The notes under the pieces are model-generated. The model had not been told where the DNA came from and did no database searches. It saw only the letters and a program-made list of their open reading frames with translations. Below, piece after piece: positions 34,598 through 42,710 of a DNA stretch of 64,000 nt. The DNA lies in contig JADGBE010000015.1 of assembly GCA_015231615.1 (NCBI GenBank), positions 1-64,000 on the forward strand, in the 5' to 3' direction. The DNA comes from Desulfamplus sp. Lineage in GTDB: Bacteria > Desulfobacterota > Desulfobacteria > Desulfobacterales > Desulfobacteraceae. A program made the translations under genes and the position numbers. Numbering within the stretch: position 1 is the stretch's first letter; each line of letters begins with the position of its first letter.

Positions 34598-35092
34598 ATA
34601 TTATATCTCCTGCGTCTATCCTTAAATTAAATTTCAAGTTCAAAGTTAGTTAAAAATTGGTTAAAGTATATTCTTCCCAAATGTTAAAAATTAACCGTTT
34701 AAAATTTTGGCATCTTTAAACCATATTCAACAAGGATTGGCAATAGCGGATAAAAACAACTTGATTTTTTATCTGAAGTGTAAGAGAAATACCCACTTAA
34801 TATACCAAATTAACAACTATCGTAAATATAGAGAGCTTAACCATAACTATATATAATTTATAGTAAAAGCTAATTATTTTATGTTGCTTTTATTAGAAAA
34901 ATGGGAACTATAGTGTAAAAAGGAGACAACGTGAAAATACACCATTCCCTACAACTCGCACTCAGTTAAAGCAAATACTTCAAGATAATGATTTGTTATC
35001 CAAAGTTTATATTCCTGATGATGGGGCGATTTTGAATTTTGACACTCTATAAGTTGCTCAAGACTTAATATATATTAATATTGGAAAAAAGA
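34598..35092. other. Long intergenic region with a possible gene remnant
   Basis: Mostly AT-rich. On the plus strand a frame without a good start runs from 34897 to a TAA at about 35052 and encodes a plausible peptide (QLKQILQDNDLLSKVYIP, DDGAILNFDTL). It may be the tail of a decayed gene. I do not recognise it. No RNA gene was seen. Confidence 0.35.
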
Positions 35093-35866
35093 ATGATAAA
35101 AAAAATAAATAACAAACTTGAAAGCATAAACGCATCATTAGTAAATACCATAATATTTTTCATTGGTATGATTCTAATTGTTATTGCGTTTTTGGTAAAT
35201 ATTCCAGACTGGAAGAACATACTACTGAGTATTGGCTGTTCATTAATAGCAAGCACGGTAGTTACTTACTTGTCATCAAAATATTTAGTTAAGCTGAATA
35301 GAATAAAAAATCTTATAGATATTTGGGGTTTATCTGCAATTTATGAGACAAGGCAAGAGATGAACAGAAGCACTGATATTGCATTTGAAACTCTTGAAAA
35401 CAACCTTGATATTATTGCATGGGGTTTAAAGTCTTTTCGTGATGCAAAAGATAAAATCGTAAGAGAAAAGGTAAAGAAGGGGCTTAAAATTAGGTTTATA
35501 GCCCCTTCACCAGATTCTTATTATGTAAGACAACGGGAGATAGACGAGAGAGAAGTTGAAGGACAGATAAAGAAGACCATAATAGATTTGGAACAGTGGA
35601 TAGATTCATTAAAAATGACAGCCCCAGATTCTAATAATATTCAAATCAAATATTACAACAGCTTACCAGAAGATTTTTATTTTAGGGTTGATGATTATAT
35701 ATATTTAGGACCATATCAATGGGGTAAATCGAGTCAGCAAACTATTTCTTACGAATTCAAAGGTGTATCATCAAAAGGTTTTATTTACTATAATGATTAT
35801 TTTGAAAAACTTTGGAGTTCACAAGAATTTTGTAAAAAGGATAATTTGAATGATAATTATAATTGA
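35093..35866 (+). CDS. Two-helix membrane protein with PLD-like C-terminal domain
   Basis: About 257 residues. Two transmembrane helices (about 18-38 and 44-64) are followed by a cytosolic domain with a pattern seen in phospholipase-D-like proteins of unknown function: GLKSFRDAKDKI, KIRFIAPSPDSYYVRQRE and FRVDDYIYLGPYQWGKSS. A TTG at 35081 is in frame, but the ATG at 35093 has GGAA at good distance. Its end overlaps guaA by 17 bp, so translation may be coupled. Such 2TM proteins can be effectors or sensors in stress and defence; function here is unknown. Confidence 0.6.
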   Translation: MIKKINNKLESINASLVNTIIFFIGMILIVIAFLVNIPDWKNILLSIGCSLIASTVVTYLSSKYLVKLNRIKNLIDIWGLSAIYETRQEMNRSTDIAFETLENNLDIIAWGLKSFRDAKDKIVREKVKKGLKIRFIAPSPDSYYVRQREIDEREVEGQIKKTIIDLEQWIDSLKMTAPDSNNIQIKYYNSLPEDFYFRVDDYIYLGPYQWGKSSQQTISYEFKGVSSKGFIYYNDYFEKLWSSQEFCKKDNLNDNYN

Positions 35867-37523
35867 TTTTGGCTCACAGTTTAATCAACTAATTGCAAGA
35901 AGAGTTCGAGAAAATGAGGTTTACTGTCAAATTGAGCCTGCTGGAACTTCTCTTGATAAGATAAAATCTTTAAATCCTGAAGGGATAATTCTCTCTGGCG
36001 GTCCATCAAGCATTTATGAAGAGAACAGCCCCGCTATTGATGCTGGCATTTTCAAACTTGGAATACCTGTTCTTGGGATATGCTATGGAATGCAGTTTAT
36101 GGTTAATGCTTTTGGTGGAAAAATTGCTCGTCCTAAAAAACGAGAATATGGTTTTGCAACTCTTACAATAAAAGAGGCATCAGCAAAATTTGTAGAAGAG
36201 TCGCAAGCATTGTCAGAAAATCAAGAAAAGAGTAAAAGCAAACTCTCTATTTTTAATGGAATTGAGCAAACTTCTCAATGCTGGATGAGTCATGGAGATT
36301 CAACTGAGTTTTTACCAGATAATTTTTCAATCACAGCATCAACTGACAATACTGAAATTGCTGCAATCGCTGATAATAAAAACCGCCTTTTTGGTCTTCA
36401 ATTTCACCCAGAAGTTGAACACACAGTAAATGGCTATAAAATGATCAGCAACTTTCTTTTTGATATTTGCAAATGTAAAAAAAGCTGGAATATGGAATCT
36501 TTTGCAAATGGTGCAATTGCTCAGATAAAAGAGGCTGTTGGTGATAAAAAGGTTATCATGGGGCTTTCTGGTGGTGTTGATTCATCAGTTGCAGCTCTTT
36601 TGATTCACAAGGCAATTGGGAAAAATCTATACTGTATCTTTGTTGATAACGGACTTTTGAGAAAAAATGAAAAAGAGAATCTTAAAAAGAGTTTCAGTGA
36701 TAACTTGACTAATCAAACTTTCACCGACAACCTTGTCAATCAAAACCACCCAGCTAAGCCTGTCAAACAGAGGCTAACCTCTAACCTTGATATGAATATC
36801 ACCTTTGTTGATGCCAAGCAAAAATTTTTAGATGCCTTAAAAGATGTTACTGACCCTGAAAAAAAGAGAAAAGAGATAGGCAGAATATTTATTGAGGTTT
36901 TTGAAGCTGAGGCTGCAAAAATAGAAGGTGCTGATTTTCTTGGTCAAGGCACTTTATATCCTGATATTATTGAGTCAAAATCTGCGTTTGGCGGTCCAAC
37001 TTCTGTAATAAAATCACATCACAACGTTGGCGGACTTCCTGAAAAGATGAACTTAAAGCTCATTGAGCCACTTCAGCTTTTATTTAAAGATGAGGTAAGA
37101 AAACTTGGTCTTGAACTTGGACTAAATGAAGATATGGTGTGGCGTCAGCCTTTTCCAGGACCTGGTCTTGCAATAAGAATTATGGGGGCTGTGTCAGAAG
37201 AGAGGCTACAAATTTTAAGAGAATCTGATGCAATTTTACTTGAAGAGATACGGCAGGCAGGGCTTTACAGAGAACTTTGGCAATCTTTTGCTGTTCTTTT
37301 ACCAGTAAAAAGCGTTGGCGTTATGGGTGATAAAAGAACTTATGACAGTTGCATTGCGATAAGGGCAGTAAATAGCAAAGATGCAATGACAGCAGATTGG
37401 GCAAGGCTCCCACATGATTTACTTGCAAAAATCTCCAATAGAATAATAAATGAGGTTGATGGAGTGAACAGAGTTGTATTTGATATTACATCAAAGCCTC
37501 CCGGAACCATTGAGTGGGAATAG
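35850..37523 (+). CDS. guaA: GMP synthase (glutamine-hydrolysing)
   Basis: It amidates XMP to GMP. The N-terminal class I glutaminase has the nucleophile C78 in GICYGMQ and the His-Glu pair in QFHPEVEH. The synthetase domain has the ATP-pyrophosphatase loop GLSGGVDSSV, and the C-terminal dimerisation domain ends KPPGTIEWE. At 557 residues it is about 35-40 longer than usual because of two inserts: one near residues 115-130 (Lys/Ser/Glu) and one near 285-305 with imperfect FSDNLTNQ-type repeats (36693-36746). The end is followed by a palindromic repeat. Confidence 0.95.
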   Translation: MIIIIDFGSQFNQLIARRVRENEVYCQIEPAGTSLDKIKSLNPEGIILSGGPSSIYEENSPAIDAGIFKLGIPVLGICYGMQFMVNAFGGKIARPKKREYGFATLTIKEASAKFVEESQALSENQEKSKSKLSIFNGIEQTSQCWMSHGDSTEFLPDNFSITASTDNTEIAAIADNKNRLFGLQFHPEVEHTVNGYKMISNFLFDICKCKKSWNMESFANGAIAQIKEAVGDKKVIMGLSGGVDSSVAALLIHKAIGKNLYCIFVDNGLLRKNEKENLKKSFSDNLTNQTFTDNLVNQNHPAKPVKQRLTSNLDMNITFVDAKQKFLDALKDVTDPEKKRKEIGRIFIEVFEAEAAKIEGADFLGQGTLYPDIIESKSAFGGPTSVIKSHHNVGGLPEKMNLKLIEPLQLLFKDEVRKLGLELGLNEDMVWRQPFPGPGLAIRIMGAVSEERLQILRESDAILLEEIRQAGLYRELWQSFAVLLPVKSVGVMGDKRTYDSCIAIRAVNSKDAMTADWARLPHDLLAKISNRIINEVDGVNRVVFDITSKPPGTIEWE

Positions 37524-37564
37524 CTTAATGGATTTTGATTAAAAATTTGACGATTGACGTTTTA

Positions 37565-37597
37565 AGATTTGACAACTTTCTTAAAGTTGTCAAATCT
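37565..37597. repeat. Palindromic repeat after guaA, third family member
   Basis: Arms agatttgacaacttt (37565-37579) and aaagttgtcaaatct (37583-37597) with a 3-nt centre. The arms equal those of the 37-nt palindromes in the pst operon. Here it may act as a terminator, though only a short T-rich run follows. Confidence 0.8.
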
Positions 37598-37667
37598 ATT
37601 TATTGTTAAAGATAAATTTGAGTATAAATAGCAATATTATTGATATTTAGAAATAGGCGATATTTTA

Positions 37668-38948
37668 ATGGGTATGGGTATGAATAAGGGATTGGGCGGC
37701 AACAGAAGTCTTAGAGATGAATTTGCTATACCAGAAGATGTTGACGATGATGTTAATGGTATTTCGGCATCTCTCTACAAAGAAGAGTTAAATGAGAGAA
37801 AGATCGAGAAACTTAGCAACAGAATAACCCTTATATCTATTTTTTTTCCATTTTTGATTGGTGCTATTCTTGTTTATGGTTATCTTGATATTAAACAGAG
37901 AGTTATAAATATTCACAACTCTGGTCAAACACAGGTTGATGTAGTTGCTAAGGAGTTTGAAGCAAAACTCAATGCTTTTGAAGTTGAAATGGCAAAAATA
38001 AAGTTTGCTCTTGAAGAAGATATTCCAGAACTTAAACAGCAGACAATAGCTATTCAAGACGAATTGACCCTTCTTGCAGGCAGTAAATCAGACAAAGAGG
38101 CTACAGATAAAAATCTTGAGCTTATAAAGGCAGATATTGCAAAAATTGCTGATCAATATCAAGGAGCTTTGCATATTCTTGATAGAACAAATCAGGAGAC
38201 TTTATCTATTGTAAACGAAAAGGCAAAAGAGCTTGAATCAAAAGTTGACACAAAAATATCCTCTATAAAAGAGATCGAGACTTCTATTGCAAATATTAAA
38301 ACAGAGATTGAAAAGAAAGAGGCAACTGTAAAGACAAATCAAGCTGATATTGAGGCAAAAATAGCATCAGTTATAGCTATTGAAAGTAAAATTGATAGCA
38401 AAATTGACTCTAAAGTTGATTCTATAATTGATAAAAAACTTAATGCTGCAACTGATAAGAAATATGCAGCAATTATTAATGAAAAACTCTCCTCTCATAG
38501 CCAATCTCTTGAGAAAAAGGTTGCTGATATTGATCTTTCAGTTGAGTCAAAACTTGCTGCCATTGAAGAGGCAACTCAAATCTTAGCAGAGAACAAAGAA
38601 GATATTAAAAAACTTAAAAACAGTTTAAACTTATTTGATAAGAGTATCGCCAATTTAGATAAAGAGCTAAAAAATCTAAACAGCTTGTCTCAACAAAGTC
38701 TTACTGATAAAGATACAGATAAAGGTTATGATAAAAAATATGTTGATACACAAATCGCTGTTCTTAAAAAGAATCTAAATAACAAGATTGATCAGCTTGA
38801 TTTGGCTCTTTCCAGAAAGATATTGCAGTATGCAACTCAGTTAGAGAGTACATTAAGAAATTATGATTCTAAGAAAAAAGGTGAATCAACAAAAATAATA
38901 AAAAAACCTGAAAAGGGAGAAATTTCAGAGACAGACTTGGTTCAATAG
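37668..38948 (+). CDS. Single-span coiled-coil protein of unknown function
   Basis: A 426-residue protein with a cytosolic N-terminus of about 50 residues, one membrane helix (about 52-74, ITLISIFFPFLIGAILVYGY) and about 330 residues of heptad-rich Lys/Glu/Ile/Ala sequence that should form long coiled coils. Repeated KIDSKIDSKVDS and EAKIASV segments are visible in the middle. The layout suggests a membrane-tethered rod, as in cell-envelope spacers or chemoreceptor-like proteins, but no signalling motif is present. The start is the first of three in-frame ATGs. Confidence 0.6.
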   Translation: MGMGMNKGLGGNRSLRDEFAIPEDVDDDVNGISASLYKEELNERKIEKLSNRITLISIFFPFLIGAILVYGYLDIKQRVINIHNSGQTQVDVVAKEFEAKLNAFEVEMAKIKFALEEDIPELKQQTIAIQDELTLLAGSKSDKEATDKNLELIKADIAKIADQYQGALHILDRTNQETLSIVNEKAKELESKVDTKISSIKEIETSIANIKTEIEKKEATVKTNQADIEAKIASVIAIESKIDSKIDSKVDSIIDKKLNAATDKKYAAIINEKLSSHSQSLEKKVADIDLSVESKLAAIEEATQILAENKEDIKKLKNSLNLFDKSIANLDKELKNLNSLSQQSLTDKDTDKGYDKKYVDTQIAVLKKNLNNKIDQLDLALSRKILQYATQLESTLRNYDSKKKGESTKIIKKPEKGEISETDLVQ

Positions 38949-39081
38949 AGCTGAAATTCTAATTTTTAAAATGGTTTTAATGTTATTTGTAGCCGCGAGA
39001 ATCTCACGGTTAAATTTTGCAATGAGTCCACTAAGTGGATTATTTTATAGTCCATAGTTTTTAGCGGGAAAAGGAAACTCC

Positions 39082-39288
39082 ATGTCAAAACAATATCCAG
39101 AGTGTCCCCTATACAACCATGTAACATGCAGAGATTTACATAATCCAAAAGTGTGTGCCCTTATACGCGAGGATAAACAGTGCTTTAAAAAGAGGCAGAA
39201 AAACAGTAAGCCACACGAGAATGGGCATGAAAATGACAATGAAAAAGAATCAGACAATGAAACATTACGAAGAACTCAATCTCAATAA
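39082..39288 (+). CDS. Small Cys-rich protein
   Basis: A 68-residue protein. The first 40 residues contain four cysteines (ECPLYNHVTCRD, KVCALI, KQCFKK), a pattern suggesting a small metal-binding site; the C-terminal half is hydrophilic and low in complexity. GGAAA precedes the ATG. It overlaps the next gene in another frame. I recall similar short N-terminal segments in related bacteria, but the function is unknown. Confidence 0.5.
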   Translation: MSKQYPECPLYNHVTCRDLHNPKVCALIREDKQCFKKRQKNSKPHENGHENDNEKESDNETLRRTQSQ

Positions 39289-40201
39289 GATTCATACCTA
39301 TTCTGCCTCCCAAAGAACTTCAAAAGTTATGACAACTTCAGAAGCTACCCCACCTTTTAAAGGAATGAGTATATCAACATTTTTAAGCTCTCTACCTAAC
39401 ATTCTTAAAGCAAATGATCTTAAAACTATTGCACATTCAATTGTATTGGCACAAAAAAAAGATAAACCAATAATTGTTATGCTTGGAGGGCATGTAATCA
39501 AAACTGGTTGCTCTCCAATTTTGATAGACCTTGCAAAAAATGGATTTATAACACACTTTGCGTCAAATGGTTCTGCTGCAATCCATGACACTGAGCTTGC
39601 CCGTTTTGGAGAAACTTCAGAAGATGTTGCTAATCAACTTAAAGATGGTTCATTTGGTATGGCAAGAGATACTGCAAAGTTAGTAAATGAAGCTGCAAAA
39701 AGGGCAAGTAAGGAGAATAAAGGATTTGGTCAAACAGTTGGTGCTATGCTTCTTGAGGAGAATGCCCCATTTAACAGTCGTGCTATTTTGGCAAATGCTT
39801 TTTTACTTGAAATTCCATATACACTTCATATTGCAATAGGAACTGATATTGTTCATCAACACCCAGATGCTTGTGGTGCTTCAATTGGTGATGCCTCTTT
39901 GCGTGATTTTCGTATATTTGCAGCCTCTGTTGCAAAACTTGGTCAAGGTGGCGTTGTTTTAAACCTTGGAAGTGCTGTAATTATGCCAGAAGTTTTTTTA
40001 AAATCACTCTCGGTTGCCCGTAATCTTGGCTATGATGTAACCAACTTCACCACAGCCAACTTTGATATGATTCAGCACTACCGCCCATCTGTTAATGTTG
40101 TAAATCGCCCTGTTATGTCTGGCGGTCAAGGTTTTTCAATAACAGGACACCACGAAATTATGATTCCTCTTCTTGCTGCTGCAATTTATGAGATGGCTTA
40201 G
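39257..40201 (+). CDS. Conserved protein, possibly deoxyhypusine-synthase-like
   Basis: About 314 residues from the ATG at 39257 (MKHYEEL); the frame is open further upstream but that part overlaps the Cys-rich gene. Strong motifs are IIVMLGGHVIKTGCSPILID, GSAAIHDTELARFG, DIVHQHPDACGASIGDAS and VVLNLGSAVIMPEVFLKSL. The glycine-rich, NAD-site-like arrangement resembles the deoxyhypusine/homospermidine synthase fold, but the catalytic Lys motif of true deoxyhypusine synthase was not found. It is clearly a real, conserved protein; the activity is not established. Confidence 0.6.
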   Translation: MKHYEELNLNKIHTYSASQRTSKVMTTSEATPPFKGMSISTFLSSLPNILKANDLKTIAHSIVLAQKKDKPIIVMLGGHVIKTGCSPILIDLAKNGFITHFASNGSAAIHDTELARFGETSEDVANQLKDGSFGMARDTAKLVNEAAKRASKENKGFGQTVGAMLLEENAPFNSRAILANAFLLEIPYTLHIAIGTDIVHQHPDACGASIGDASLRDFRIFAASVAKLGQGGVVLNLGSAVIMPEVFLKSLSVARNLGYDVTNFTTANFDMIQHYRPSVNVVNRPVMSGGQGFSITGHHEIMIPLLAAAIYEMA

Positions 40202-40253
40202 GAATGAGAATTTAATTAATCCTTAAACTTCTAATCAGAACAATCTCCCTGAT

Positions 40254-40283
40254 AGTAGAGACGCAAGATATTGCGTCTCTACT
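40254..40283. repeat. GTAGAGACGC-type palindrome
   Basis: Arms agtagagacgcaa (40254-40266) and ttgcgtctctact (40271-40283) form a perfect 13-bp stem with a gata loop. The same type of palindrome is known from many cyanobacterial and some other genomes as a dispersed repeat. It lies between two same-strand genes and may also act as a terminator. Confidence 0.75.
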
Positions 40284-40324
40284 CAATTTGAAGAAATTTA
40301 TGGAGCTAAATATCACCTCAACTT

Positions 40325-41974
40325 ATGAAACTGCTTAATAAAATCAGCGTATTGCTCATATTGGCAGGTTATTTTTTTATTGCTATGCCATATCTTACTA
40401 ATCCTTTTGTTGCCTTTATTGGGGCTATTCTCTCTATATTTACTGCTTTTTATATATTTGACTCAAAGAGTATAACCCAACATGAAAAGCTAAAGGCTCA
40501 AAAGCAGATAAGTGGTCAATGGTGGGAGATGTTCCTCAACCACCCTGCACGTATGATGCTAACAACGTTCATGGTTCTTTGTTGTTTTGGCACAATACTT
40601 CTTATTTTGCCCATCTCTGCTTCAAATAATAATTTATCAATTTCTAATTCAAATAGTAATCTATCAAATTCTATTTCAAATAACTCTATCAAATCTCTTA
40701 CTTCGTCTAATTCAAACGATATTCTATCCATCTCTGCTTCAAATAAGTTAGAGAGTTTTAGAAAAAGTATAAATATTATAGATGCAGCTTTTACCTCTGT
40801 AAGTGCTGTCTGTGTTACAGGCTTAGTTGTTCTTGACACACCAAAGGATTTTAGCGTTACAGGTCAGGCATTTATTTTGCTTCTTATTCAACTTGGTGGT
40901 TTGGGAATTATGAGTATCACCACAGTTGGACTTCATGCTATGGGACGCCGTTTGACTTTACGTCAAGAGAGACTCTTAACAACAATCACAGATACTGATC
41001 ATAAAGATTTAATTGACTCACTCTCTTTGATTATTAAATTCACATTTACTGTTGAAGGCTTTGGAGCAATTATCCTTACTTTACTGTTTTACTACCAAAC
41101 AGGAGATACTTTTAGTCAAGCTCTATGGAGTGGCCTATTTACCTCAATATCTGCATTTTGTAATGCTGGTTTTGCCCTTCAAAGCGATAATCTTATTCCC
41201 TATAAAGAGTTTCCTCTTATACTGCATACAGTTGCTGCTCTTATCATTTTGGGTGGCATTGCACCTGCTACAACTTTGCTTATTCCTAAATGGATAAAAG
41301 GACAAAACATACCTGTAGCATCTTACATTGCCCTTGCTACTACAGCTATTCTATTAATTTCTGGAACACTATTTATACTTGTGTTTGATTGGAATGGCGT
41401 GCTTTCAAATCTCTCTATTCTTGATAAAATTCATAACGCATGGTTTCAATCTGTAACACTTAGAACTGCTGGCTTTAACTCGGTTGATATTGCAGGCGTT
41501 ACTGCCCCTACATTCCTTATAATGATTTGTCTAATGTTTATAGGAGGAAGTCCCGGAGGAACGGCAGGAGGTATTAAAACTACAACTATGGGAATATTGG
41601 TTTTAACTTTTTGGGCAAACATAACAAACAATAAAAGTGTAGTTGTTCTTAACCGAAGAATTCAATCAAGAGTAATCTATCGTGCCATAACAATTGCTGC
41701 ATCTGGTGCTTTAACATGGGTAGTTATGGTGTTGATGCTTGAGGTTACGCAACAGATACCAGTATCAGAGATTATATTTGAGGTAACATCTGCAATGGCA
41801 ACTGTTGGACTCTCTACTGGTGCAACGATGAAACTTGATGAAATAGGTAAAATTATAATTATGATTACAATGTTTGCTGGTCGTATATGTCCTATAACTA
41901 TTTTTATGCTTTTAAGTGAAGAGCGTTATGACAACTCTTCTCGTTATCAAAATGCTAAAATTTCATTAACATAA
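40325..41974 (+). CDS. K+ transporter membrane subunit, TrkH/KtrB family
   Basis: A 549-residue cation channel-like transporter. The four pore-loop segments are visible (SAVCVTGLVVL, SAFCNAGFAL, RTAGFNSVDI, ATVGLSTGA) with the selectivity-filter glycines. An unusual Ser/Asn-rich insert of about 50 residues (coded at 40617-40745) precedes the first pore loop, in an extracytoplasmic loop. It needs a TrkA/KtrA-type RCK subunit, provided by one of the two genes at 46312 and 49222. Its length and filter look closer to KtrB than to TrkH. Confidence 0.88.
   Translation: MKLLNKISVLLILAGYFFIAMPYLTNPFVAFIGAILSIFTAFYIFDSKSITQHEKLKAQKQISGQWWEMFLNHPARMMLTTFMVLCCFGTILLILPISASNNNLSISNSNSNLSNSISNNSIKSLTSSNSNDILSISASNKLESFRKSINIIDAAFTSVSAVCVTGLVVLDTPKDFSVTGQAFILLLIQLGGLGIMSITTVGLHAMGRRLTLRQERLLTTITDTDHKDLIDSLSLIIKFTFTVEGFGAIILTLLFYYQTGDTFSQALWSGLFTSISAFCNAGFALQSDNLIPYKEFPLILHTVAALIILGGIAPATTLLIPKWIKGQNIPVASYIALATTAILLISGTLFILVFDWNGVLSNLSILDKIHNAWFQSVTLRTAGFNSVDIAGVTAPTFLIMICLMFIGGSPGGTAGGIKTTTMGILVLTFWANITNNKSVVVLNRRIQSRVIYRAITIAASGALTWVVMVLMLEVTQQIPVSEIIFEVTSAMATVGLSTGATMKLDEIGKIIIMITMFAGRICPITIFMLLSEERYDNSSRYQNAKISLT
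40617..40745 (+). repeat. Ser/Asn low-complexity repeat insert in trkH/ktrB
   Basis: Degenerate repeats of aattcaaatar-like units encode alternating Ser, Asn, Ile and Leu. The frame is kept. The insert lies between the second membrane helix region and the first pore loop. Confidence 0.75.
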
Positions 41975-41985
41975 AGGAAAATTTT

Positions 41986-42612
41986 ATGAAAACGCTGCCT
42001 CAATTATTTGAGAACAATCAAAATTGGGTATCTGAAATCATTCGATCAGACCCTGCATTTTTCCAAAAACTTTCTCAACAACAAGCACCTAAATTTCTCT
42101 GGATTGGATGTTCAGACAGCCGTGTGCCGGCTAACGAAATAGTGGGTCTTCTTCCAGGAGAGATGTTTGTCCATAGAAATGTTGCCAATATTGTAATACA
42201 CTCAGATATGAACTGTCTTTCTGTAATTCAATATGCCGTAGAGGTGTTGAAAATCAGACACATCATTGTTTGCGGACATTATGGCTGCGGAGGCGTAAAA
42301 GCTGCAATCGAAAACTGTTCTCATGGACTTATAGACAATTGGCTTGGTCATATAAGAGACATATACAGAATCAGACAAAAAGAGTTGATGTTGATAGTTG
42401 ATGATAAAAAGAGAGTTGATCGTCTATGTGAACTAAATGTTATGGAACAGGTTAAAAATGTTGGCAATACAACATTTGTGAGGGATGCATGGGCAAAAGG
42501 AGAATCAATAGTTATTCATGGCTGGATTTACGCTATATCAAATGGCTTTTTAAAAGATTTGAATTTTTCAATATCCTCTACCAAAGAACTAAATGAGTTG
42601 GAAGAAAAATAG
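41986..42612 (+). CDS. Beta-class carbonic anhydrase
   Basis: A 208-residue enzyme that interconverts CO2 and bicarbonate. Zinc ligands C42, H98 and C101 and the D44-R46 dyad (CSDSRVP; CGHYGCGG) are all present, as in E. coli Can. It is 98 bp upstream of the biotin carboxylase, which consumes bicarbonate, so a shared role in carboxylation is likely. AAAGGAAA precedes the ATG. Confidence 0.95.
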   Translation: MKTLPQLFENNQNWVSEIIRSDPAFFQKLSQQQAPKFLWIGCSDSRVPANEIVGLLPGEMFVHRNVANIVIHSDMNCLSVIQYAVEVLKIRHIIVCGHYGCGGVKAAIENCSHGLIDNWLGHIRDIYRIRQKELMLIVDDKKRVDRLCELNVMEQVKNVGNTTFVRDAWAKGESIVIHGWIYAISNGFLKDLNFSISSTKELNELEEK

Positions 42613-42710
42613 AGTAAAGAATAGTTTTTGCAAAATTTGAATTACCCGGTAAATTTGATAAAATTACCAAAATTGATTTTAAATTACATAATTAGCAGGA
42701 ATAACAAACA

